From contig OY744471.1 in the NCBI GenBank assembly GCA_963556145.1, forward strand, positions 4,891,590 to 4,955,589: DNA of 64,000 nucleotides. Direction: 5' to 3'. Below are positions 11,051 to 21,403 of this stretch, piece after piece (the first letter of the stretch is position 1; every line of letters starts with the position of its first letter). The notes beneath the pieces are model-generated. The model worked only from the letters and a program-made list of their open reading frames with translations. It searched no databases and was not told the DNA's origin. Both the position numbers and the translations under genes were made by a program. The DNA comes from Hygrocybe punicea (lineage: Eukaryota > Basidiomycota > Agaricomycetes > Agaricales > Hygrophoraceae).

Positions 11051-11396
11051 GTTTGACTGGATTCGAGGCCGGGACAGGGCCATGTATGAAAGCTTTTGTA
11101 GCCATATCAATCGAAAAGTGGCGTCTGGACTCGCACATGGAAGGATCTGAAGCGCAATCTAATGGCAAAAATTTGCCTGACCGGTGGTTCTCGCTGAGTG
11201 GGACACCAGGTGTAGAAGCAGATGTCCGCAATGGCACGAGTCCAGTGTGTTTGGGGCATCCATGCTCGACGTATGCCTCCATTGGCAAGAAAAGTGAAAC
11301 CTTTATTAATGTGACACTGTGGTTGCTATTTCCGACATACCAACGTTGGATATCGTACACAGCGTAAGCCTCCAGCCTACCTCGTCCCCAGACCAC

Positions 11397-12300
11397 TCAG
11401 TCTCCATGCCATCGCCCTCCTAAAAGCCGCGTGCGCCCCAGACACCATAGGGCCAAAATCATGATTTCCCTGAGAATACACGACTGAAATCTGGCCGGGA
11501 CCATCTGGAAGCGCTTTGTCAAGCGTATAACGCTCATAGCGCGCTCGTGTCTGGCTGCGGCATCATCATAATCCCGGAGGACCTTGTCGTCGTCGTCGTG
11601 CGACTCGGCTAATTTGAGATGCTGTGCCAAGACAGCAGCAAGGCTGATAGCATCGTGGATGCCTAGGTTCATACCTTGTCCGCCAGCGGGTGAATGAATG
11701 TGTGCAGCACTTTGATCATCAGCCGCTGAACCAGTATCACCTCTGAACCGAACGAAGAAGCGTTCAGCGATGGCGGCATGGGATTTGTACCGCGTCGACC
11801 AAATAGTCTGCGATACTTGAATCGGATTGGGATTTACGGAAGGATCCGAAGATAAATGGCTTGGACCGTATTTATTCAATGCAGATTGGACGTAGGGTGT
11901 CGGTGGAGAGTGGGGACTCGGAGGGATGCCATCCTTGGTGGGAACATTGCAGATAAAATGATACACCAGTGTGTCTGGAGATCGTTCGAGTGCCTCAGGG
12001 GAAGGACCGGACATTGCTTCCGAAGGCAATGGGATGAGAAGGCTGAAGCCGTGTGGGCCGGCGAAGCCTGAAAGCTGTTACGTTGGCAGAGGTGGATCTG
12101 GAGGAGAAGAAAAAGTAATATCTGCGAGAACAAGTTCAGTTGCCAATGAAGAATTTAGTAGTTCAGTCGCGACCTGTCCGAGTCCGCTGACACTTTCTGA
12201 CAAGAGAGCTTCTGGGAGGATATGGCATGAAGCCCAAGAAGTGCGTCGGAGTGGTCCCTCTAGGAAGGTGCGCCAGCCTGAGCCGGAACGGCCATGAGGA
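11397..12300 (-). pseudogene. FAD-dependent monooxygenase fragment
   Basis: The open frame 12029-11397 carries the second FAD-contact region of class A flavin monooxygenases: 'AAHIHSPAGGQGMNLGIHDA' corresponds to the usual GD-AAH-x-PxGGQGxN-GIxDA. Upstream in the same frame, 12300-12030 reads like the preceding substrate domain ('GFAGPHGFSLLIPLP'), but a TAA interrupts it near 12078-12080. The N-terminal GxGxxG dinucleotide-binding part is absent, and the Gly-Asp before AAH is altered. A truncated, broken copy rather than a working hydroxylase. Confidence 0.65.
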
Positions 12301-12730
12301 ACATGTAGGAGTTCGAGTCACGGTCACTTGCAGTGATGGTAATACGACGTGATCTCCGAGTCAGCCTTCCCACCGGGCCGTGGCTCTATCGAAACCGAAC
12401 TTTTTTTGAGTCTGTTACAGCTGAATCCAGATCGATAGCCTGAGGCCGCCCATAAAAAAATTTCACATTCAGAATCTGAATTTTTTGGCACTCTGAGTCT
12501 GAAATATTGTCAAAATTTTAGTACTCAGCACTGAAGAAATGTGGACTCCGAATACAAGTTTTTTTTTTGTGGCCTATCTATCTGAATTCAGCTGTAAGCC
12601 ACTTTGTATAACTGTTACTCCTCAGGCTGAAATGATAATGATTAAATATTTATTTACCACTTCCAAAGTCATAATGATATTTATTTATCAGAATGATATC
12701 ATAATTCTCTGCCAGCAGTACTGTTATGCT
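12301..12730. other. A+T-rich spacer
   Basis: Homopolymer-rich sequence leading into the 70-bp repeats; one 67-codon open frame (12539-12742) has no recognisable content. Confidence 0.5.
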
Positions 12731-12980
12731 AGTAAATGCTAAAATGATGCCAATATGGCACTGAAATGATAAGGGCTTCCCCAAGTTGTATCATTATGCT
12801 GGTAAATGCTAAAATGATGCCAATATGGCACTGAAATGATAAGGGCTTCCCCAAGTTGTATCATTATGCTGGTAAATGCTAAAATGATGCCAATATGGCA
12901 CTGAAATGATAAGGGCTTCCCCAAGTTGTATCATTATGCTGGTAAATGCTAAAATGATGCCAATATGGCACTGAAATGAT
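12731..12980 (+). repeat. 70-bp tandem repeat, about 3.6 copies
   Basis: Units begin at 12731, 12801, 12871 and 12941 (the last is partial). Apart from A/G at the second base of the first unit the copies are identical, so the array is young. Each unit contains 'CCAATATGGCACTGAAATGA' and an A+T-rich remainder. Function unknown; probably part of a mobile-element terminus near the Tc1-like gene. Confidence 0.95.
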
Positions 12981-13127
12981 AATAATAGATATCCATATAA
13001 CAGGATGACATGGTATGACCTAATCCTAATACAATTCCGGGCCATTGTAAGACTAGATAATAGCCATCCAGGCTGATTAGCAATTGTCAACTCCGCCTGG
13101 CCATACCAGTGTCTCCACGTTTTCCTG

Positions 13128-13950
13128 ATGCATCACACTCTATTCCTTGATGAACTCCAGCATGAACTCCACACCCAGTGCAATGTAAAAGTATCTCTCT
13201 CAACTCTCATGTGTACCCTACGCCGGCTCCACTTCTCAAACAAACGTGTTTCTGTACAAGCGCTTGAACGGAATGATCTCCAATGCGCAATTTTTATGAA
13301 TCAGATCGGGGCAGAAGTTCCGGACCCTTGGATGTTGATGTTTACGGATGAGAGTGCCATGAACAATCGGACACAGAGCAGGAGATATGGTTGGTCAGTG
13401 ATTGGGACATGTTGTGTCCAGCGGCAGGCATTTGTGCGTGGTAAGCGGTATTCGATCCTCCCTGTGCTCACCCTTGATGGTATCATCACATATGATATCA
13501 TTGAGGGCTCAGTAACGGCACAACGCTTTGTTCAATTCCTTCGCGAGATGGTCGTATGTATTTTTATTGTTTCCTTTACATTTTGACTGATGTTGTCATT
13601 CAGATACCTCTTACCAATCCATATCCAGGACCGCGGAGTGTCCTTGTCCTCGACAACTGCAACATCCACCACGCTGAGGAAGTAAGAGAACTTGTAGAGG
13701 ATGAAGCACGTATGTCCCATTTCAATTCACTTATACTTCACACTGATGTCGTTTGCTTTCAGACTGCCGAATTATATACTTGCTGCCATACTCTCCCGAT
13801 TACAACCCCATCGAGCTTGCCTTTGCGTCAATCAAGTCCTACATTCGCCATCATACACATGACTGTGGCTTATTCACCATTGTTCGCGCGATGGATACCA
13901 TAACACCAGATAAGGCTGTAGGGTGGTTTCGATGTGCCGGTTATGTATAA
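13128..13950 (+). CDS. Tc1/IS630-type DDE transposase (N-terminus incomplete)
   Basis: DDE endonuclease of the IS630-Tc1-mariner superfamily. Three exons: 13128-13553, 13604-13709 and 13763-13950, with 50 and 53-nt GT-AG introns keeping frame. Catalytic triad blocks are visible: 'FTDESAMNN' (first Asp, near 13342), 'LVLDNCNIHH' (second Asp, near 13645) and 'YSPDYNPIE' (Glu, near 13810). The part before 'LDELQHELH' that should hold the helix-turn-helix is missing or too diverged, and no paired ends were found. A likely immobile remnant whose catalytic part is intact. The start at 13128 is only the first ATG. Confidence 0.8.
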
Positions 13951-14088
13951 AATTTACCTGTACCGTTATGTTTTTTTTTACCATTGTCATGCAATTGATA
14001 TCCGAGCCCCGTGGGCCAAAAAAAATGTATTTGATGTGTGTAAAAATGTGCGCATAGTGAGTATGGAAGAACCGAATAACACTGCAAT

Positions 14089-15630
14089 CTAAAACATCCC
14101 CCCATCATCATCTCCTGCCCTAGGTGGAGCATGAAATTCTACAGGAACAGGAACCATACTCTTGAGATCTTGGCTGTAGTAAGTTGTGCGGCGATCGTCC
14201 GGTGTTTGATCACCCTTTGTCATCTTTGGTCCAAACCATGTACACGCACCACCATCATCCCAATATATCTCGTAGCGGACTGTATCATCCTTCGGGGCTA
14301 AGGGAGCGCCAACGACTGGGTGATTGCCCACTGACGGAGATTGATGCCTGAGCTTCTTGGTATGGTTCCTTCGCTTCTTCTCCCGATTCCAACCAGCACA
14401 GCCTGCAATCAAGCGCATTGCCTCCCCTTTCGACATGCCATATTCAGTAAGATCAGACACTGCAAGCGTGCCTATCACATCCGGACCATAATCATCATGG
14501 CGAAGCACGTCTTCGTAGTTACGTGCCGTATGAATACCCAGATGGTCACAGGCATAAGCCAGGTAGTCACCAAGATCGTCGTCTGTGGGAACAACGGGGG
14601 ATGAGAAAGGAGATGAGTCAAGCGTTCACTTGCATTTGGGAGTCGAGGGTGTATTACTGGCAGTTTTTGGAACGAGTGCGCCCACAACAGTATTCATCAG
14701 TTGTGTGAATAATGCCACTTGGTCCATGGCCGGCTCTGCCTTGGCATGTCGGGAAGGAAGTAAAGACTTGCTGCGATTTGCTGGATCAAATGCTGCTATG
14801 TTTGGAGGAGAATTGACTGTCGCTAGTCCATCATGCTGTACAATAATTAGCTTATTTTGCAGCTACGACGGTGGGTACTTACAAGGGCAATAGCCCACTG
14901 GTGCATCATGAATGGGGTGAGAGTGAGTTCATGGTTGTCCTCGCAAATGAAAATATAGTGTCCCGGTTCATTGTAATTGCCATACTTCTTTTGCAGGATG
15001 TCGCGGAAGCATGCAAGTGAAATCTCTAATGCTGTAGCTCCCTGTGGAACAGCGGCTGGATCCTGAGGTATAGTGTCCAAGCCATCATTTTCGACAGCAA
15101 CGTCAGGCTGTGTTACATTGGAATTGGTTAGAATGTTGACCGAGAGAATGACTTGATACTTACATCGATAGGACATCTTTTTTTCACATCATCAATATCT
15201 ATAATTATGTTGACTTTTGTGTATTGGTTGTCGTTGATTTTTGACACAAGCTCTTTATATTCGGACTCCTTTTCCACATCTAATGCATCAGTTTTCCTAT
15301 GAGTAAAATGTTAGCTTCATGTCAATAAATATTCAAATAAGATCTAAACACATACGTTCGACCCGGATGATGGTACTTGAACTTGTAGCGCTGTTGTTCT
15401 GACACCTTCCATTTTATTTCACCAAACCGGGTAAGCATGGCTCGCATAAAAGGAACATAGTTCTCGGGCAGACAGGTGAATGCAAGTTCTTTACTGTGGA
15501 CGTCCCGTTTAGACTTGACAGCGGGTTGCTTTCCAACCTTTGGGACAGCTGGAGTATGGCGAATGAGCTGGATAGAGAAATTTGTACAGAAGTCGTCATC
15601 CTCATCCGAAGGTACATCAGAGTCCACCAT
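14089..15630 (-). CDS. Agaricomycete-expanded protein of unknown function, five exons
   Basis: Family seen in many mushroom genomes; function unknown. Exons: 15630-15356, 15296-15164, 15107-14883, 14835-14634, 14582-14089, giving 442 aa in one frame. The N-terminus is acidic (VPSDEDDD), then a conserved 'KELVSKIND' block, a central segment ending 'LTPFMMHQWAIAL', a Ser/Pro linker, and a C-terminal SAM-like helical block ('DLGDYLAYACDHLG...GMSKGEAMRL'). Intron 4 works in frame only with a GC donor at 14633-14632 (GCAAGT) and AG at 14584-14583; a GT three bases on shifts the frame. All other introns are GT-AG. The start ATG at 15630 precedes the acidic segment, but an extra upstream exon is possible. 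Not visibly broken. Confidence 0.75.
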
Positions 15631-15732
15631 AGTAAAGGTACGACAGACAGCACTTCGAAATTTTGTTTATACATTTGAAACTCAGAGTCAGATGCTGTGC
15701 AGCGGCGGAGTTGCGCCACACTTGATTTTTTT

Positions 15733-16062
15733 CTCAGTTTCCGCAAGTCGATGAAAACAGCCTCGACCTCTCCAAACCCCTCCACACCTCTATTTGGGCC
15801 ATCGCCACCTGCTCCTTCTGGTCCTGCCACTGCCTGGGGGAGACCACGGTTCCCTCCCCCACAGCCTTCAACCCCCTCTTCCACGTTACACGCTCTGCTG
15901 ACATCAAATACACCACTCGTCCATCTTTCTCCTCCACCTCGTTCCACATCCCCTGGACAAAAACCACAAGAGAAGATGGTGGCTCCATCATCCTCACTGC
16001 CAGAGACAACACCCTCTGCCCTGTCACCGCCCTCCGCAACCACCTCACCATCAACTCCCAAG
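15733..16062 (+). pseudogene. Tyrosine recombinase-like gene, 5' piece
   Basis: Frame from about 15733 reads 'VDENSLDLSKPLHTSIWAIA...' through 'PVTALRNHLTINSQ', the first half of the catalytic domain of the DNA breaking-rejoining (tyrosine recombinase) family common in Agaricomycetes. The N-terminal core-binding domain is not visible. The frame ends where a hAT-type element starts at 16063; the eight bases CTCCCAAG (16055-16062) recur at 20775-20782, where the second piece resumes. Confidence 0.75.
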
Positions 16063-16518
16063 TAGTGTTGCCACGGCTCGGCCCGGCTTGGCTCGGCTAC
16101 GGCTAACAATGGCTAACCCATATATGGGTTGTTAGCCGGACCGGACCATTGTGGCAATGGCTAAACCACGGCTAGCCGTCAAAAAAAGGAAATTAACAGC
16201 AGACTGCCTAATGACCACTGTCAAGGTCAAATCTCACCAACAATCTCACCACACCATGCCTGACACCAACAGCCACGGCCACACCAGCTCACGACAATGC
16301 CAGCCAACCCCAAACAAAGGCCACAGCACCCCAACGGCGACCAGCAGAGGGGCAAGGAATGAAGCGGCAACAGAAGCAGCGGGGCGCCTACTCCCGTTAT
16401 GTCTTTTCTTGATTCTGTTTTTTTTTTTTTACTACCTACTTATTTCTGATTACAGCACAAATGATCTTGAGGCAACAGCAGCCTGGACAGCAGCAGCAAC
16501 GACCAATGACGGCGACAG

Positions 16519-17592
16519 TAGTGTTGCCGTAGTCCAGTTTGGAACCGATCCGAACCCCGTTCAAACCCCAAACTGAACCCTAAGTTCAGTCTAAGTTCAG
16601 CACTTTGGCTGAACTGAACCATGGGTCCGGTGCAGGGTTCCGGGCCCTTCAGAAATTTCTGAACGGCTTGGAACCAGGTCCAAACCATGAACTCGTTTGT
16701 ACGTAGATACTGAAATATTCAATTTTTGTATTAATTTTTGGGTATGAACTCGCGAGAATTTGGGTCATGTGACCTTAAACATACATGCGAATTCATGCAG
16801 ATTCGACTCAACAACAACAACAATGAACAATAACAGCAACACTGGTAAGTAACTAGTTTATTTCATACTTTACTGACATTTTCTTACACAAAGAAGCCCC
16901 CCACGGCCCACACCCACGCCCACGCCTGCCCACGCCCATGCCAAAACCACGCCAATGCCCACGACAGGAACCACAGACGGTAGCGACAAAAGGATGCAGT
17001 GGGGAGTGGTGCAGCCTCCCCCACTGCTAAGGTATGTCGTCTATTATATTTCATTGGTTATCTATACTTACCCCCCACAGCTCCATGATGCCCATGAGCG
17101 TGGACGCGGCAGCAGCCCCATGGCAACCCCAGCAGCAGTGGCAGCAGCCATGGCTGCAACAAAAACAGCAGCACCAACAACGGCAGCACCAATGGCAGCA
17201 GCAGCGTCGACAGCAGCAGCAGCAGCAGCAGCAGCAACGGCGACAGCGGCAGCGGCAATGGCGACAGCAATGGCAGCAGTAGCAACAACGGCGCCAGCAG
17301 CGATGCAGCACCAATGCAGCAACGGTGGCAACACAGCCAAATGAAGGTCCCCCCTTCCTCCCCACCCCTCCCAACTCCTCGCAGCCCCAGGCCCACGTCA
17401 ATTGACGTGGCGCTGTGGCTTGCAAGGAAATTTGAGGGTGGAGGAGGACGGTTCACAGTCCAAACCACGTCCAGATGCAGACCAAACTGCATGCAACGGT
17501 CCCACACAGTTCTGGTTCCAGTTCAGGAGAAGGGCTGAACTGAACTGAGGGTCCGGTTTTGAGTTCAGCCAAAAGGGCCATCGGCAACACTA
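16519..17592. mobile_element. Nested non-autonomous hAT-type element
   Basis: Ends TAGTGTTGCCG... and ...CGGCAACACTA, with flanks GGCGACAG and GGCGATGG, a decayed 8-bp duplication (6 of 8 match). Subterminal sequence repeats GGTTC/GAACC motifs. The interior has intron-like segments (GT at about 16851; GTATGTCG near 17032 to CACAG near 17081) around low-complexity coding-like DNA, the same plan as the twin elements at 43485 and 50309. Confidence 0.75.
17100..17345 (+). repeat. CAG/CAA/GCA-rich low-complexity tract
   Basis: Imperfect CAG-type trinucleotide repeats open in several frames (poly-Gln, poly-Ala, or Cys/Leu runs on the reverse strand). No specific protein is supported. Confidence 0.8.
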
Positions 17593-17929
17593 GGCGATGG
17601 CAACAGTGGCAATGACGGCAACAGCAGTGCCAGCAACGACGACAAGTGACATGTGCCAGTCCAAGACATAGCGGAGGGTCGTGCACCCACCTCTGCTGCA
17701 TTGCTGAGTTCTTTTACTAATGAAGATCCACCTAGCTATGCACAACAACAACACGGCTGCATCCCAACACCCTGCAACCAGACAATTACAATCGTCACAA
17801 AGCCTGTACAGCCTACTCCCACCCTCCCAATCCATGTTCGTCTCCCCCACGCAGCTTCTGCACCATCGTCCGCAGCACCACCACCACCACCAGCAACACA
17901 GCACCTCATAAACGGTTGCCATCCGACGT

Positions 17930-19634
17930 TGGAGTGGGCAGGGGAGCCCACTCAGGGTGTCATGGGGTGAACATCATGGTATGATAAGCTGAGTCTCTAC
18001 AAACAAGTGTACTCTACTATGTAATCCTATGAACCATGGGATCCTATCACGTGACCTCCTACTACATCTACCCCCTTTGAAAAAAACAGTGGCGTCCTCG
18101 CCACTGAAGCCTGAAAACCAGAACCAAAACACAGAAAAACTCTCTAGACTCCAACTCAAAACTCCAACTCCGTCGAGGTCTTATGAAATGCTGCCAACAG
18201 TGGTATGCCCCCCAGTGGACGCCACCACCAGCTCAAGATACCGCCTGCTGACCAAATCGCCTGTGCTCAGAGTGTAACTCGTGAAAAAACATAGAAGACT
18301 TCATAGTGAGATGGTGTAGCCTAAGGTGGGGGTGCGAAGATGACGGCCGTGAAACAGATGACTCAGGAATAACATATGGATGCTTGGGATGGACTTGTGA
18401 AGGCATGGAATGGTGGAGACGGGGATCGCAGTGCGTTGAATACATGGGGACTTAGGGTGACATGGCCGGTGTTGTGGGGTCTAAAATAGTGGTGTTGTCT
18501 CAATTTGGTGAACTCAGGGGAATGGGAAGCTCTGGGACGCTGAACGGGGTTGCGGGGAACTTGAGGAATTATTTGGAATGGGGGGGAACTCGAAACAACG
18601 TGGCCGGGCGTTGGGGTGTCTAAAAGATGCGGGAACGGTGCTCTCGGGGTGATGATAGGGTGCTTGGTGCTTTGCGGCGTGGGATGAGGACTCGGGGAGT
18701 TGGGCGAGTGCGTTCGCGTGGGTGGGTGGTGAAACACAGGGGGTCAACTGACGTCGACGCGGCAGGTCTGTGGGGTGGCCATAAAGGCCGGCATTCATTT
18801 GTTTAGGGTAGTGCGCGTGGACGGGGGCTCCTGGTACGTTGAACGTGGGTTGGCGGGGTTGGTTGGATGGACTGGGGGTTCTGCTACGTGAAAACGGGGG
18901 ATAAGGGCATGGTGACGTGGCGGTGGCCATAAAGGCCGGCGACCGTTCATTTGGGACGATGAACGGGAGTGGAGGGTTCTGGTATGTTGAACGAGGGCAC
19001 GGGGGGTTGGTAGGGTGGACTAGAGGGCTCGGGTATCTGAAAAACGGGGGCGAGACATCTGGTGACATGGCGCAACGTGGAGGCTCTAAAACCGTGAGGG
19101 AGGCTTGCGTGGGGCATACGTAGGGGTACATGGGGCTCTAGGACGTGGGCCATTGGTAAAAGTGGGCGCATCGAGCATGTGTGTAACTGGGGGAGTGTGT
19201 CTTGATGGTGAACTAAGAAAAGTGTAGCTTGAACTTGATGACGTGGCGGTATGTGTGTTGGCCGTTTTGCTGTGTAAACAGTGCAGTGACGGCGCTTCAT
19301 GAGACGTGGGCTATCTAACGAGGACGCTCGTGGCCGTATAGCCAGCCGTGGACGAAAAAATGGGCGCTGCCCTAGAATTGGCCACGTGAAAAAAGCTGTA
19401 GTCACGAGAAAACTAGTAGAAAAGCTCAAAAAAGCTCAAAAAAGCTGGAGAGTGGTGAGAAAACAAAGGTGAGACGAATCACACTCTCATCACCAGGTGG
19501 AGTGGGCAGGGGAGCCCACTCAGGGTGTCATGGGGTGAACATCATGGTATGGTAAGCTGAGTCTTTACAAACAAGTGTACTCTACTATGTAATCCTATGA
19601 ACCGTGGGATCCTATCATGTGACCTCCTACTACA
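17930..19634. mobile_element. LTR-like retroelement remnant (two 137-bp direct repeats)
   Basis: Two direct repeats, 17930-18066 and 19498-19634, each starting TGGAGTGGGC and ending CTACTACA, flanked by a 4-bp duplication ACGT (17926-17929 and 19635-19638). They differ at four positions, all transitions, two of them at CpG. The 1.43-kb interior has no reverse transcriptase or integrase; it holds degenerate tandem repeats (for example 18775-18902 and 18924-19050). A short hairpin lies just inside each repeat (GAGTGGGC/GCCCACTC). Best read as a non-autonomous LTR (TRIM-like) element; no primer-binding site was identified. Confidence 0.65.
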
Positions 19635-20782
19635 ACGTCCCCACTCACCCCTGCGCATGCCCCTCCCACCACGCATGGCTTTCCCGCACTCCAAGCCTGA
19701 GCCAGACCTCTACCACAAAGTCATAACTGCCTGCATGTGCTGTTTTCCAGAGGGGCAGAAAATCCTCATCATGGGCGCACGTCTGGCCATGTCCATCCTT
19801 ACCGCTACGCGTGAGCTCGAGCGTATCATTGCCCAGCAGAACTTTGATGCAGACAAAGACCATTGTCTCATTGTTTTGAGAGTAGGTTCATGTCAGATTG
19901 TATAGGCTACCCGCTGCTGATTCGGGATGGTTCGTGTACAGCACGTATGCCGGCGGATGTTGATGAGCAGGCGTTTTCACCTGGATCCAGTGTGCTCCTG
20001 AGGCTAGACATGTCTGGATATGTGGACATGGACAGCTTGGACTTGGGTAGGAGCATGGGCATGGAGGAGGATTTGGGGAAGGAGGGAAGGGGAACGAAGA
20101 CGAGAAGTCCCCACCCCTCTCCCGTAGCCCTGCCCCACTGTCTCCCTGAGCCAACCACCACCTCGTGAATGGGTACAGCCGTGTCAATTGATGCGTGCAC
20201 AGCATTCGCGAGGTGAACACAAGGACCATAATGATGACAACAGCCGACGAGGCCAATGATGATGGACAGGGCAGGAGCAACAGAAAGGAAATAAGGAAGA
20301 GTCTGCCCCTCTCCCTGCTGCCCGGCCCACCTTGCAAATATATATAGCCACGTCAATTGACCTGTGCGCCGCATTCACCCTTTCACAGGTGCCTCGGAAG
20401 GTGCATATAAGTAGGTATATTTCATTTTTTTCATATACATGTACATAAAAGTAGGCTATGTGGAGATATGCAAAAAGAAAAAGAAAAAACAGGTGCACAT
20501 ACCAGTGATCAACACCTGAAATACTCATGAAATGCAGCCGTACATGTTAGTGAGGTGTGGGAGGCAGCAGACAGGTTATCCAAGTGATGTTGAAGCCAGC
20601 AAACAGGCTGGATACCTAAATTTCCTAATTTGGGTATTTGGTAATGGCTAATAACGGCTAGCCGTGGCTAAGCCAAGGTTTAACCGTTAGCCGAGTGAAC
20701 AGCTCAGCTCGGCTCAGCTAATTATGGTCCGGCTCCAATGGCTAACGGTTTCAGACCAAGCCATGGCAACACTACTCCCAAG

Positions 20783-21150
20783 TCCCCCCCAACACACCCC
20801 TCTTTGCCTACTCCAACACCTCCTCCTGGGCCCACATGACCAAACAATGCTTCATTACCGAATGCCATTCAATTTGGAAAAAAGCGGACCTACCAGCAAC
20901 TGAGGGCCACGGATTCCGCATCGGAGGGTCCACTGAACTCCTCCTTGCTGGTACACCCCCTGAAATTGTGGCCGCCACCAGCAGATGGACCTCCCTCACT
21001 TTCCTTCTGTACTGGAGACGCATCAAAGAAATTTTACCAATGCATATTTCCAAAACCCATAAAAAACAAAGATTACAAGAATTAGCTACCGATTTCGAAA
21101 CCTTCTGTGTCTGCAATAAGATCCCTAAAGGCATTTCCATAGATGCATAG
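20783..21150 (+). pseudogene. Tyrosine recombinase-like gene, 3' piece
   Basis: Continues the frame cut at 16062: 'NTPLFAY', then 'GHGFRIGGSTELLLAG' with the H-x2-R signature, and 'FLLYWRRIKEILP' with the likely nucleophilic Tyr, ending with TAG at 21148-21150. Both halves are open, so the gene was probably readable until the 4.7-kb hAT-type insertion. Together they cover the catalytic domain of this family. Confidence 0.75.
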
Positions 21151-21403
21151 CAACCATCCTGTACACCATTACATACTGCATATACATCGCTTTTCCAGTC
21201 CTCAATCTTGGTTTGGGGAAGCCATATTCCGATCAATCGCAATCCGACTGTTGTGAGCTTGAGCGCTGGTTGCCAGCATCAGTAAAACAGGGATTCTACT
21301 TACTCATCTTAATTGTCTTAGTTCACTTGAGTAAGACCATTAAGACAACTAAGATATGATAAGACAACTAAGATAGGATAAGTAAGTAGTGACAACTTGG
21401 GGT

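Larger units (their letters stand above)
16063..20774. mobile_element. hAT-type element, 4.7 kb, with nested elements
   Basis: Terminal inverted repeats TAGTGTTGCCA... / ...TGGCAACACTA flanked by an exact 8-bp duplication CTCCCAAG (16055-16062 and 20775-20782). Subterminal DNA is full of GGCTAGCC/GGCTAA-type motifs and a palindrome around CCCATATATGGG, closely resembling the ends of the intact hAT at 30454-39781, so the two belong to one family. No hAT transposase remains inside; the interior is a mosaic holding a smaller hAT-type element (16519-17592), an LTR-like element (17930-19634) and low-complexity sequence. Non-autonomous, and inserted into a tyrosine recombinase reading frame. Confidence 0.9.

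Noticed and set aside
12731..12980. CRISPR-like array
   Set aside because: Repeats are contiguous 70-bp units with no unique spacers, in a eukaryotic context.
17034..17507. Poly-Gln, poly-Ala and Leu/Cys-rich open frames
   Set aside because: All six frames of the CAG-type tract stay open; composition alone explains them.
18363..19429. Pro-rich minus-strand frames (up to 205 codons) in the LTR-like element
   Set aside because: They follow internal degenerate repeats, show no gag, protease or reverse transcriptase motif, and overlap in two frames.
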